A DNA stretch of 64,000 nt from Physella acuta (GCF_028476545.1 NW_026731670.1:1667501-1731500), one strand, 5' to 3'. Counted from the stretch's first letter, positions 1 through 10,510 are shown. Numbers and translations: made by a program. The notes: generated by a model from the letters alone, not told the origin.

Positions 1-454
1 TGGTATGGTAAGACTGGTCTGTTGACAGGGGCTGGTCTGATTAAACTGATCTTTATTTGGTAAGTCAGACGAGAATATTTTTGTGACTACTGAAATAATA
101 TAATTGTGTTGCTTGACAGCTTGAGATTTTAAGCTAAGTTAAACCAGCCTTCTCGCTCTGCTACATGTTAGCATCTGTAAATACAATTTCAGATCACGGG
201 ATTAAATAATTTCAAGTTTGATCTGAAATGTAAACATGTAATCTTATCACTATAGCATGCTAATAATCGTTTAACATTTAAATTTAAGTTCCAAGTAGTT
301 TATTTTGTCGTTTAACGTGTAGGCCAAAATGTTGTAACTACCATATAAAACATTTCTTAACACGAAGATAAACCCTCAATCTAAAGTTACAAATGAGAAA
401 AAAAATAATTATATGTAAAGCGCAATTTTGTGGAAATACGATTCGATAGTATTT
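1..454. other. AT-rich sequence, no gene seen
   Basis: No reading frame, RNA gene or clear repeat was recognised here. The sequence is AT-rich with scattered short homopolymers. Confidence 0.5.
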
Positions 455-700
455 TTTTTAAAATGAGATCTAAATCTAGACTAGATTTTGAATTTAGACC
501 TAGTTTCAAAGTCTCATAAAAATGTAAACAAAACAGTTTGGCTCTCGAAAATCTAACTGGAAATAAGGTATATTAAAAATACTCTTTATTTATTATTCAT
601 TCAAATGATAAATGTAAAAAAATAGCTAACAAAAACGAATCTAATATCCTTACATATAAATACTTTGATTACTGTGGTGTAAAAATGTGTGAATGCACCG
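455..700 (-). repeat. Dispersed repeat, inverted partner at 52725-52985
   Basis: The reverse complement of this stretch resembles 52725-52985. The best-matching core is TTTTACACCACAG followed by TCAAAGTA, then a shared AT-rich stretch and a shared motif near AACTAG. The copies are diverged (estimated by eye) and lie in opposite orientation 52 kb apart. I see no coding content. It could be an old non-autonomous element or a fragment of a larger duplication. Confidence 0.5.
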
Positions 701-799
701 AGCGACTGCGTTGCTGATTAAATGTATACAGCGGAAATCGCGCTTTGGTATTGCGCCAATATTTTTAGCGCTATAATCAATAGCCGGTTTGTTCAAATG

Positions 800-801
<2 letters not shown>

Positions 802-870
<69 letters not shown>
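802..870. repeat. (TA)n microsatellite
   Basis: About 35 uninterrupted TA units, followed to about 905 by a degenerate tail in which AGTTATATA recurs three times. The alternating tyrosine-isoleucine reading frame across it is a by-product of the repeat. Confidence 0.95.
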
Positions 871-875
<5 letters not shown>

Positions 876-1552
876 TATACATAGTTATATATATAGTTAT
901 ATTATAATATATTTTGAAAAATTTGAACATCCTCCTCCCAATGTAAAATTCCTAGCTAGGCCATTGTTTTAACGAACTAAATGGACGCTCAATGCAATAT
1001 AATTGATAGACTATCTTTTGTTTAAATTCAAATTATAGTATACTCGATACGTATTATTACGCATGTGAGAAACACTGCGGTTTCTGTTTCTTAGAGAAAA
1101 TTCTCAAATACTGTAACAGTGATTTTTTGAGTAATTTTGTTTCAAATTTATTTTTAAACAAAACAAATATCATCGCATATAAACAAAAATGTGCAATGCA
1201 CACAATTAATTAACACTAATATAAATATTTATAATATAAAAGACTCACCGATCGTCAAACGTTCAATCTTTTTGTAAAACGGCCACGAACATCAGAAATG
1301 GGCCACGCTGTAATATTTGTAAAGGTCTTTGTAATCCATTAGCCAATCAGAAGACTGAATGGAAATATTAATGCGTACAATAAAAAAACATAGGTGGCGC
1401 CACATTAAAATGTTTGTTTATACAAATGAATTAAGCTTAATATAATTAAGTATTTTAGAACAAAAATAAAAAAAATTAATACAATAATATTCGGATATGG
1501 ACAAACATTAGGTAAATTAATCGCCAATTTTAAAACCCCATAAAAAGCGGGT

Positions 1553-2030
1553 GGGACATCCCCTGAAGTTTCTCGAATATTCAAATAAAACACTACGGGG
1601 ATGCAATTCGGAATATAGACATGATTTTTTATAAGATTTTACATACTTAAACCTTTTTAAAATAGGATCTCTTTGAAAAAAGAATTGCGCACCAAGTTAA
1701 CTGCGAACAATATGTGTATAACAGTATAAAATACTAGTACTTTACACTTTCATATGAGAATTAGATCTTTTACTAAAATTTCAAATTTCGTTTATCTATG
1801 CTATACGTTATTCAAGTTTTAGGCTTTTAAAAAAACAAAAGGAGAATAAGTTCCTCTTCCGGTCACCGGAATTCGTTTACAAGTTAATAGAAAACTACAA
1901 ATTTGATATGAAGTTATCGTCTTCTCAGAGTTGCACACACACAGACATACGGACAAAATTAGATGTTTTTCTGACTCAGGGAGTTGTAAAACGTCGAGAT
2001 TTTTTTATACTTCGTATACGAGAAAGTAAA
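1553..2030 (+). repeat. Family X element, old copy inside duplication 1
   Basis: This is a diverged member of the recurrent family best seen at 34733-35380. It has the CATCCCCTGAAGTTTCTCGA left end, the internal CCGGTCACCGGAA stretch, a short CACACACA tract followed by GACATACGGACAAAAT, and the right end TATACTTCGTATACGAGAAA. Its sister lies at 13265-13768, so it predates the segmental duplication. Confidence 0.75.
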
Positions 2031-3375
2031 AATTATAAACACGCCTATGTTAACCAGTAAAGATTAATCATGTATTGATGTATGTACAACCGACTAAGCG
2101 TTCACCTCTATAATCCTTCGGTCGCAATGTCTTGTCGTTTAATATTGATCTCTCGATAAGGTTTATATCATACATTTTTATATCTACCCAGCTAAGCTGC
2201 TTCATCTATCACTGTGTAGGATCCACGCTCCAATGTTGAATACACTTAGTCCAATAGCAATCTGAATAACTAAAAATCTAGATTACGTTTTAAGATTTTA
2301 ATTGTAGAACCTTGTTTAAGTGAACAATTTATATGCAATGGTTGCCTTTTCCTAAAATAGAACATAGAATCATAATTTGGGGGGGGGGGGGGGTGTAGCC
2401 GTCTCGGTCGACGATCCTGGGGGAACGCCAAAAGGGGTAGAAAATTAAGCTGCATTTTGGAATTATAAACAGTTAAAGTTAGGAAATTTAACGGCTACAC
2501 GCATTTACATACTGATGTAACTGTTTTCTACCTTAATTGTGTAACTGTAAAGCATACACTTTTAAGAAACACTGACCGGCACAATCCGCTTTCTAGTTTT
2601 TCCTCGAGAGGGGTGGGGTGGGGGCGCTTTTCCTCCAACTAAAATCGCAGAAGTTTACACTAGATTGATGAGTAGATAACACTGAGAAAAAACAAACAGC
2701 TGTACTAAAATGTATTGCACGATTGTGTAACATTAAAATAGAGTTTGCGAAGTTAAAACTTGCTCCACCAATTTTGTTTGAAATGGTAGAAGGGGGGGGG
2801 GGGGGTGGCGCTTTTTCGCCAACAAAAGTTTTTATGACTTGTAATGGAAATGTGAGTAGATAACTCTTTTAACACTTAGAAAAGAAGCCGGCAGTATTAA
2901 AACGTATTATGTAAAAGTAGAAAAATAAAATGGTTGTTAGTGGGGCTCTTTATCGACCAATTAATTAGAATTGGATTTACACTGGAAAGGTGTGTAGATC
3001 AATCTTTAAGCACTTAAACTAAAAACACATCATTAATGCTTAATGTTCGATTTTACTAGCCAGTTTTGTTAAGAAATGACTCGACTAGTTTTTTTTTTCG
3101 ATTCTCACGATTATCTTAAATTTACCGTGCGAGTTCAGATACTTTTACTTGATTGCATTACATCTTACGTGGATCACTGTATTAAAGATAATTAAATATC
3201 ACGAATTCTTGTATCGCTACCCGATCAGTAAAATAACATACGGTTGGAGCGATTGAGTGGCAAAAGGCAAAACCTTTTGCCGAAATTTTAAAAGCTAAGA
3301 AAATTAGTATATTGTACCGTCATTTTGTCGTTTGTTTCGGCTGAACATTACTGATGGTCCTACCCTCATTCACGT

Positions 3376-3399
3376 TATATATATATATATATATATATT
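3376..3399. repeat. (TA)n microsatellite
   Basis: About 12 TA units. The homologous site in the duplicate (14544-14690) has expanded to well over 100 bp, which illustrates the instability of this tract. Confidence 0.9.
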
Positions 3400-3554
3400 T
3401 ACATATAAATGTAAGGATATATATTTTTAGATATTTTTAGATATGGATGTATATAACATTTCTACGTTGATGTATACCTTGTCTAACATCTTTTTCTTCT
3501 TCTTCTTCGTTCTTAATTATGAGTGTTGAAGGGGATCGAGATTTATCTGCCAGT

Positions 3555-3640
3555 GGGTTTGATCTCGAGACTTTGTTCGAATTTATCAACCATGAGCTTT
3601 TTTTGCCGACTCGACCACACCTCCAACACAATTAAGCGTT
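3555..3640 (-). repeat. tRNA-like SINE head (minus strand)
   Basis: Read on the minus strand, GTGTGGTCGAGTCGGC resembles an A box and GAGATCAAACCC a B box at tRNA-like spacing, followed downstream by a (GAA)n tail ending at 3492. The fold is too degenerate for a functional tRNA. A related head appears at 45480-45545 (TGGTCGAGTGGTTGG). Confidence 0.5.
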
Positions 3641-3991
3641 ACGTGTCAACTGGTTATGCGCCATTGAGGCTATTGACTCCGATTTCAGCCTGCTTTTCTT
3701 TTTAACACGTTTTTATTAACTCAGCTTCGCGTGGATGTGTTTGTTGTTAAAATTGACATCGAAAATTAGCCCACTTCTGATTGTTCTATAGTTCTGAAAT
3801 TTGGCATGCAGGTTACTTTCGCCTAACAATTTCAGATGCAATCATAAAAACTAGCAATTAGAGACCGTAATTAGCTTAATTTAATTACGCCCCAAGGACC
3901 ATAAAATTGAGGACATGATTTCTAAAGATACCGACAAGACTGGAGGCCTATAGACACAGTTACTTCGGCCCCAATCGATGTGAGCGCGCTG

Positions 3992-4063
3992 GCCGTGATC
4001 GTATAGTGGTTAGTACTTCGCGTTGTGGCCGCGACAACCCAGGTTCGAATCCTGGTCGCTCAA
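3992..4063 (+). tRNA. tRNA-His(GTG)-like sequence, probably a tRNA-derived repeat or pseudogene
   Basis: The body matches eukaryotic tRNA-His closely. It begins GCCGTGATCGTATAGTGG, has G immediately upstream (position -1, a His identity element), an anticodon arm TCGCG-TTGTGGC-CGCGA with anticodon GTG, and a T arm CCAGG-TTCGAAT-CCTGG with a perfect B box. The acceptor stem fails: four inner pairs form (one G-T), but the outer three (G-A, C-C, C-T) do not. Instead, TGAGCG at 3981-3986 is complementary to CGCTCA at 4057-4062. It lies inside the TSD-flanked insertion next to Penelope-type sequence, so I favour a mobilised tRNA copy over an active gene. The internal promoter could still be functional. 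Confidence 0.6.
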
Positions 4064-4143
4064 GATTTTTTTAGTCCGTGTATTTATAAACACTTTTTTA
4101 AAAACCACGTTTTTCATGTGTAGCAACGGACTAAAAAGGAGAA

Positions 4144-4387
4144 AATAAAATACTTAAAAAAAAACTTTTTAAAAAACCACGTTTTTCTTGTGGACTAAAA
4201 AGTAAAAAATAACTATTTACATACATTTGATGACAAAAAACGTGGGTCGGGCAGATGGGTCGGGAAATTTGATGGTGAACGTACCCACGTTTTTTGTCAT
4301 CAAATGTATGTAAATAGTTATTTTCTACTTTTTAGTCCACAAGAAAAACGTGGTTTTTTAAAAAAGTTTTTTTTTAAGTATTTTATT
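4144..4387. repeat. Near-perfect palindrome related to Penelope-element 5' sequence
   Basis: The arms 4144-4247 and 4283-4387 are reverse complements over about 104 bp with few mismatches, separated by a 35-bp spacer. The spacer and inner arms (CGTGGGTCGGGCAGATGGG) recur at 32402-32470 at the start of the Penelope-like element, and the outer arms recur at 32507-32575. The block is therefore an inverted pair of that element's 5' region. A partial third unit lies at 4066-4140 and a related one at 45690-45770. Confidence 0.8.
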
Positions 4388-5059
4388 AGATTTGCTTCCA
4401 TAGCCTTTATCCATCCAAGAACAAACTACAAGGCAGCAGTTGTTTAATTTTGGTGTTGTCTCTCCTAGAAGAGTGGCTGTCCCCACGCCGACCCCTTGTC
4501 TAACATTTAAATGACTTTCTACCAGCCTTTGAAATACACATGCAATCGGAATTTCAATAAGAGGCATAGAGCCATTAATAAAACATTAAAACCAAAATCG
4601 ACCCGGCAATACTGTACATAATCTCTAAACGATTCTCAAAAAGTGTCTCGTGGTCCGAAAATTGACCAATGTAAGCTTGTTCTCCATCATACAAAATTGA
4701 ATTCTGCTGACTATAATTTATATTTTAGGAGATAACTGTTGCATGTTTTTAAGATCCTAAAAAAAAAATAAAGCGGGAGTGATCTCCGCTAAATATTCTC
4801 GAATATCTAAAACATAAGCGTGCGTCAGTTCGTCATCATTATAGATTTTGGAAACATAAAAATAAACACATCACATTAGTGCTTTTTACTTGCATCGCCG
4901 TGTCTTATTATAAGTAATAGAGTAGGGTTTGTTTATATAACGACTTAAATTTATTTTATAGTTGCCACTGTTTTTACTCTTTTGCATAGCGTAAAAATAT
5001 ATTAAATACATGCAAATTGCTAATACATATTAAACGGATGAACGTCAAATGTCTAAAAG

Positions 5060-5786
5060 CGTGTGCTAAAGATAACCTCCGGGAAAACCATGCTAATGAA
5101 AATAAAAGCCAAAAGTGCTCTCAAGACCTTTGCGAATGGAGCAGATCAAGAATAGGTCGAAGACTTTAAATACCTCGGCAGCTATATATCAGCAAATGGC
5201 AGCATGGAGAAAGAAATAGCCACCAGAATAGCAATGGCAGCACAAGCTTTCAAACAAGCTTTCAACAGACTTGCTAAGATCTGGAAATCATCCTCACTGC
5301 AGCAGAGAACTAAAATAAAGATCTACAAGTCTAATTTACGATCTGTACTCCTCTATGCTGCAGAGCCATGGGCACTAAACAAGAAAGGAGAGAGCCGTCT
5401 CGGAGGCTTTGAAACAAGATCCCTCCAACGTTTCCTCAGAATAAAGTGGAACGACAAAGTCCCGAAAAAGGAAATATGGCGAAGGACAGGATTAAACTAC
5501 ATTGTTTCAGAAGTTCGAATGAGCAGATTGAGATGGCTGGGCCATGTTTTACGCATGAGCAAAAGAAGACTCCCTAACATGGCGCTGAAGTGGAACCCGC
5601 CTCTAAACCGAAAGAGAGGAAGACCACTGGAAACATGGAGCAGAGAGATGGAAGAAGAAGTGCAGGCTACTGGAAGACCTTGCATGAACTAAAGTGGCTC
5701 GCCCAAGACAGAATGGAATGGCGGAGATTTGTTGCTGCCCTATACTCCACAGGGAATGATGAGGATTAACTAAGTAAGTAAGTAAT
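5060..5786 (+). mobile_element. 5'-truncated LINE, RTE-like, 3' end
   Basis: The 3' end of a non-LTR retrotransposon begins just past the edge of segmental duplication 1. It contains the C-terminal part of the reverse transcriptase ORF and ends in a short (TAAG)n tail (5769-5785). Short tandem-repeat tails are typical of RTE-clade elements, and 5' truncation is typical of LINE insertion. No target-site duplication was identified. Confidence 0.75.
5087..5769 (+). pseudogene. RTE-type reverse transcriptase, C-terminal fragment
   Basis: Translation gives the carboxyl end of a LINE polyprotein downstream of the RT catalytic core: VEDFKYLGSYISANGSMEKE, then SVLLYAAEPWAL, LRWLGHVLRM, RKRGRPLETW and finally a W-x-RF-x-AL tail. 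This set marks the C-terminal region of RTE-type elements (also annotated as craniofacial-development-protein-2-like). The catalytic YxDD region and the apurinic endonuclease are absent through 5' truncation. An in-frame TAG lies at 5153-5155, and the frame changes near 5660-5670, after which LHELKWLAQDRMEWRRF continues to TAA at 5767-5769. It is a dead copy. Family is confident; exact clade less so. Confidence 0.8.
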
Positions 5787-8200
5787 CACCTGCAATGTTT
5801 TGAATTAATAGTTTTATATTAAATACAATTTCTATCTGATCCTATTACCAGAGGCAAAGCTAGAGGAGGGTATGCGCGGCGACACACATAGGCCAGTCGT
5901 GGTAGATGATAAGTAAATATGCTCATAACTGGGGGTTACAGCGGTAGAAAAAAACATAGACTGTTAGTTAATATTTTCTATATCAAAATATCAGTTACCA
6001 AAACAAAAAGACAAAGTGACTGGTAAAAACCACCTTTATCTTTCAAAATGAGGGAAGTAGGGGCGCATTTTCTTCAACGCGAATAAATATAAACGGGCCT
6101 AATTTGGGAAGTGAGCGCAAAATCGATCGATCGCCCTGGGCGCCGAACCAGATAGCTACGCGTTTTGTATGACACTTTCATCATTGATTTAATATAATCA
6201 GAGTCATTAATTAAAAGGTATCCTAATATATAAAAGCCCATGTGCACGATTCTCTCTCTCTCTCTGTCTGCAAAATATTTTCAGAGGCTATGCTATCAGT
6301 AACCTCAGCGATATATGGAGAAATTGATAAGGACTTTTGTTGAAAGTAATGTTAGATGTTTTAAGGATAGGCACCACGGATACAATTTTTTTTTATTTAA
6401 CACATTTCTCGTTGTTTAATAAGTTCATATAATTATAGTTGTTAAACTATAGACAAAAATAATATATAGCCGTCAATAGCAGTACTGGTTGCCATGGAAA
6501 CCGCGAAAAGGTGTGAAAACTAACACCTTTTCAAATCGCTAAGGCTTTGTTCCCATAAGAGATTTTAAAAAGCGGATGAAAGATTCAGATTTCTCACACC
6601 AAACTATACATTTCTACGTTTACTCATTGCGATAGCTTGTACTCAATTTTTAATACAAATTTTTACGTAAAGTTATGTGCAAAAATTAGGGGGTGGTGTT
6701 ACATAAATATCAATATTTCCTAAAGTATTGTAGTAAACTTAATGTACAAACGAAGTTTTGTAGATGGTAAAATGTTGAATGCACGTGGAATGTTTTATTC
6801 TTGTATGACAAAGGGTTCCAAAGCCTTAGCGATTTGAATGTTGAATTTTGAGTAAAACTGCAAAGTTGAGAAAACGTGAAAAGAAGAGCGGGAAAAGGCA
6901 CGGTGCGTTTTCTCTTATAGAAAACAGAAAAAAACGTCTTGTTATATGTGGAAGAACCATTTGTCTAATAAAATACGCTTTGATTTATGTTGTAAGTTTT
7001 AGACAGATCTTTTCTATGTAAGCAGAAAATATGTATACAACAGGTAATGAATGTATGACTATTAAGTATTACACATCCTATCAATCGAGCGGTATTCTCA
7101 GAACAGCTATCATCCAACCAGATCAAGTTTTGTTTGTTAGCCGGTCTTCTCACTTCAATACAATGTCTTTCTCCACTCAAATTGTAGCTTACACAAGTTT
7201 ATTGCCTTATGATAATAGCCTACAACCCAACACTAGGTACAACGCTTGAGGCTAGACACGCCCCTCCACCCCACCCCACCGCTGGATAGTGCGTGAGAAA
7301 CCGATGAGCCATAGATTACCAATGTTCATTCAACCGCGAATAGCACATCTGTGTAGATTGGGTCAAGTACGGGCCCTAAGTGAATGCTTCTCAGCTATCC
7401 TATCTAGTATTTACATTCGTTGCTAGCAAACCCTATACGGTGAGATGGGCATACACATTAACACATGTGTCGTGTACAGTCGGGTGTAAAGCCTGATGAA
7501 CGCGTTCAAGCCTATCACAGCATGCCGTAACAAGATTATAAACCGGCCGTTGGTTGAATGGCGAGAAGGGGATGAGGGGGGTAAAGGGGATGGACAGCAC
7601 ATTCTTCATCAAACTGATAGTCATGTCCATGACGCATTGTTTCAGCTTAGTATAAAGCATATGAAACAGTGTTTGATATTGTTCCAGTGATAATCAACAG
7701 CACATTTCTAGGCAAAGTTTCAATTATTAAACTTAATGTTGTTGTGTACCTTTAAAACAACAAATAGAAGAGTATATGCAAATAAAGTAAACAAACTAGC
7801 GATTGTTTTGTTTATCTAGAAACAAGATGGCTGCCTAGCACACGTGGTTAGTTGCAACCAATCGTGAATTATTTTTATTTTAAGTACTATAATATGATTG
7901 GTCAAGCGTATCAATGAATCTCTTCCCATTCATAATTTTTACGCGCATGCCCTTATATGGAGTTTGATATAAAATTTTACTTTGTAGAAAACAACTTCTA
8001 TCCCACTTATTTTTAGAACAAAAGAAAAGGTCACTACACCAGCGGGTACACGAGTGCTTGGCCCTTAGATTGCTGTAAAGTTTATGGTGCCTCGCGGGCA
8101 ATAAATGATGTAATACCCGCTCGAAGATAGCCGCTGTCCGCGTAGTAGTGTGAAAACTTGTCGGGGGGTACCATGTTTCACATCGCAATAAACGGATAAC
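5787..8200. other. Non-coding stretch; short inverted repeats only
   Basis: No recognisable protein or RNA gene. It holds a short TCTC run near 6250, an inverted-repeat pair (listed separately) and, around 7260-7700, slightly higher GC with no domain I recognise. A 102-codon minus-strand frame at 7880-8188 has no recognisable motif and is left out. Confidence 0.4.
6505..6836. repeat. Hairpin and 23-bp inverted repeat
   Basis: 6505-6532 is a 10-bp-stem hairpin, GAAAAGGTGT with AACACCTTTTC. Overlapping its end, 6532-6554 (CAAATCGCTAAGGCTTTG then TTCCC) is repeated in inverted orientation at 6813-6836. The interior is AT-rich and non-coding. It may be a degraded foldback element or a structured transcript; nothing in it was recognised. 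Confidence 0.55.
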
Positions 8201-8805
8201 CGTAAACTGTAGAAGTCCGAAATGTTCGGGTTAGGTAGATAAAAGGTATTATTATCGAATTAAGAAATAAAAATTTTGGGGAGCAAAATTAAAATTTTAT
8301 CAAAAACATGGGTATCTTGTTCCCTTAAATGTATAAACACAATTTTATTTAAAGAAAAAAAATAAAAACAAAGGCATATTCGAATGTAGAAAAAGCAATA
8401 TTAACAGAAACTGATATTTCAACGCCAAGGGTAGACAAATGTACAGAATATAGTCCAAGTAGACAAAGCAGTCAAACTCAGAGACATCACGCAGCACCAA
8501 ATCACCTCTCCGTCCACGCATCTAGTCATACGTGTAACCGCTTCTGCCAATTAGCCCGACGCGAGCAGGCGTGACCTCTGAACCGAAAGGTTCTGACCGC
8601 CAGCCTCATAAACACAACAAGGACTAGTATTTGACCTCACAAACGACACGCGTACACGGGGACGATAACACAGACAAATAGTAGCTTCAAAATAGATATC
8701 GACTGCCCTGTGGCTGCGTTCTGTTTTATGAAAAATTAATTGTTTAAAACATGAGACAGATGGTATTGATATTTCATTTCAACTAGAGGTAGACTACTTT
8801 TACAC
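8201..8805. other. Unassigned; part shared with 58200-58320
   Basis: 8220-8330 resembles 58190-58310 (AATTAAGAAATAAAAA, then GAGCAAAA), so it is a dispersed repeat. 8460-8660 is less AT-rich and holds a hairpin, GAACC-GAAA-GGTTC at 8580-8593 with a GNRA-type loop. No gene was recognised. Confidence 0.4.
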
Positions 8806-9308
8806 ACGTGTACGTGTACGTGTACGTGTACGTGTACGTGTACGTGTACGTGTACGTGTACGTGTACGTGTACGTGTACGTGTACGTGTACGTGTACGTG
8901 TACGTGTACGTGTACGTGTACGTGTACGTGTACGTGTACGTGTACGTGTACGTGTACGTGTACGTGTACGTGTACGTGTACGTGTACGTGTACGTGTACG
9001 TGTACGTGTACGTGTACGTGTACGTGTACGTGTACGTGTACGTGTACGTGTACGTGTACGTGTACGTGTACGTGTACGTGTACGTGTACGTGTACGTGTA
9101 CGTGTACGTGTACGTGTACGTGTACGTGTACGTGTACGTGTACGTGTACGTGTACGTGTACGTGTACGTGTACGTGTACGTGTACGTGTACGTGTACGTG
9201 TACGTGTACGTGTACGTGTACGTGTACGTGTACGTGTACGTGTACGTGTACGTGTACGTGTACGTGCACGTGCACGTGCACGTGTACGTGTACGTGTACG
9301 TGTACGTG
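8806..9308 (+). repeat. (ACGTGT)n hexamer array, about 84 units
   Basis: A head-to-tail array of ACGTGT spans 503 bp, essentially perfect except for three adjacent units near 9265-9283 in which T became C, giving CACGTG. Every unit contains one ACGTG core and one CpG, and the tract alternates purine and pyrimidine throughout. Frames are open on both strands only because the repeat lacks stop codons, so the Tyr-Val, Thr-Arg and His-Val proteins are not credible genes. It is not the canonical TTAGGG telomere repeat. The near-perfect homogeneity implies recent expansion. Confidence 0.97.
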
Positions 9309-9333
9309 GTGTTTCATCTTCCGCAGTGTCATA

Positions 9334-9378
9334 TAAGAATATTTGAGATAGTTTAGGGGAGATCACTCCCGGTTAATT
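9334..9378 (-). repeat. Family X terminal fragment
   Basis: This short piece matches the X end (GAATATTTGAGATAGTTTAG, then GGGAGATCACTCCCGG). It abuts the hexamer array, 25 bp after the last unit, so the array may have grown beside or inside a truncated X copy. Confidence 0.7.
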
Positions 9379-9599
9379 TCAGTAAATACGCTTAATCCAG
9401 CATCCGTCACCTATTTGCCCTTTCCCCGCCCGAACACAATTTTTTCAAATACCCATCCCCTTTACGTTAAAGAAAAATGTTTTAAAAACCTTTATCAAAA
9501 GAAAAATGACTGTAAACAATTTAATCCCGTTTCAGTTATGAAAAATAACATAGGCATTAACAGGTATTATAAACGTAATATCAATAGTGACAGCTGTCG

Positions 9600-9692
9600 G
9601 CAGGTAGAGAGAAATTGCGAAATATTTGCAAATAAGTCGATAGTAAACTACAGTGATTATGTATTGATTAGAAAGGTAAAGAAAATATACCC
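9600..9692 (+). repeat. Dispersed repeat (partner 16615-16710)
   Basis: GAGAAATTGCGAAAT is followed in both places by a matching AATAAG...ACAGTGATTAT...GAAAGGTA series. The copies are diverged and non-coding, of unknown family. Confidence 0.6.
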
Positions 9693-9709
9693 ATCTATAC
9701 ACTACTAAA

Positions 9710-10385
9710 ACTCAAGTTTGTTTACATGTTTGTATATTCATTTTTAAATTTGTTTCTTTGTTTTTCTGTTTGGTTACAGGAGAGAATCTGCTCTATATAT
9801 AGAGCTTTACAATACGTAATTAGCTAGAGAAAAATGTTCTTTTTGACCAAACTATTAATCACAAACTAATTTAAAGACGTTAATTACCTTATTGATATAT
9901 TCGTTGGTAGATCTACAGATCAGCTGTAGAAGGAATGGAAAGTCAAACTTTAAAGATCAAAAATGTAGAAACCAGCTCAAACCTAAATTAATATGTTAAA
10001 AATAAAAACCATTTTAAATTAGAATAAATTATTGAGTTGCTTTATTAAACTATTTTAGCCCTTAAATATTTTATATATATATCTTTGCTTTTTAGCTTCA
10101 CGGATCATCTAAATCAAGAACACAAGGGAATTATGTATCTAGGCTCTAGATCTAGAACTACGGAAAGACTAGTTTTTCTTTAAGCCAAGAAAGTGGTAGA
10201 ATCTAGATCTAAAAAACTATCTAGATCTAGATCTAGATCTAGATAATAAGGAGTTTCTATACATAACTATTTCAGACCTTCATTATTGTATATAAATCTT
10301 TGATTGTTTAGCTATGGAATTCGCTAATTTAATTTAGGAAAAAAATTAATTTGAAATAATACTAGGACCTATTAGCGTAAATGAC
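9710..10385 (+). repeat. Segmental duplication 2, copy A (partner 37896-38840)
   Basis: This block aligns with 37896-38840 from AAACTCAAGTTTGTTTACAT through AATTTAAAGACGTTAATTA, the CTAGAT-rich patch and the closing CCTAT...GCGTAAAT. The partner has about 290 extra bp (38110-38400) in the middle. No coding region was recognised in either copy. Confidence 0.75.
10205..10243. repeat. (CTAGAT)n short array
   Basis: Four to five units of CTAGAT. Loose variants recur at the matching place in the duplicate (about 38600-38700), so the motif predates duplication 2. Confidence 0.8.
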
Positions 10386-10440
10386 GTTTCTTACGCAGAC
10401 TTAAAGTATAAATATAGCAATAAATGCAATCCTGACATTT

Positions 10441-10510
10441 TGAACCTACATAGCTCAGGTGTTAGTGTAATAGGTTACCATGCGGGTGGCACAGGTTCGA
10501 GAAACTACAT
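10441..10510 (+). repeat. Weak tRNA-like sequence
   Basis: TAGCTCAGGTGTTAGT resembles an A box, and AGGTTCGAG about 30 bp downstream resembles a B box. The arms do not fold convincingly. It may be a worn SINE head belonging to the SINE-tail repeats that follow. Confidence 0.3.

Larger units (their letters stand above)
3492..4493 (-). mobile_element. 1.0-kb composite insertion with 15-bp target-site duplication
   Basis: The duplicated locus at 15064-15084 is an empty site. In this copy the matching sequence is split and CCTTGTCTAACATYT appears on both sides (3477-3491 and 4494-4508, one mismatch). The inserted 1002 bp ends on the left in a TTC-rich run, which is a (GAA)n-type 3' tail on the minus strand. 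A tail plus a long duplication fits target-primed reverse transcription. Inside lie a tRNA-like segment on the minus strand (3555-3640), a tRNA-His-like sequence (3992-4063) and a palindrome resembling the 5' part of the Penelope-like element (4144-4387). It may be a chimeric retrocopy or several nested insertions. No protein was recognised. Confidence 0.7.
1385..5049 (+). repeat. Segmental duplication 1, copy A (partner 13128-15639)
   Basis: From about 1385 to 5049 the sequence aligns by eye, in the same order and orientation, with 13128-15639. Shared landmarks are the stretch near 1430/13160, a TTCGTATACGAGAAAGT end at 2015/13750, a G-rich patch beside TCGGTCGACGA at 2400/14105, a (TA)n tract at 3376/14544 and the block at 4510/15080. 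Copy A has about 535 bp (2555-3090) that copy B lacks and also carries a 1-kb insertion (3492-4493). Frequent substitutions imply an old event. Neither copy has a convincing gene. Confidence 0.8.

Noticed and set aside
3992-4063. Functional tRNA-His gene
   Set aside because: The outer three acceptor-stem pairs are lost and the sequence lies inside a TSD-flanked insertion, so a tRNA-derived copy is more likely.
7880-8188. 102-residue minus-strand protein
   Set aside because: It has no recognisable motif, no codon evidence and lies in repeat-like sequence.
8806-9308. Interstitial telomere repeat
   Set aside because: The unit ACGTGT is not TTAGGG or any telomere variant known to me in molluscs.
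8736-9366. Long overlapping frames of His-Val, Thr-Arg and Tyr-Val repeats
   Set aside because: They are produced by a stop-free hexamer repeat on both strands, with no credible start, flanking coding or domain.
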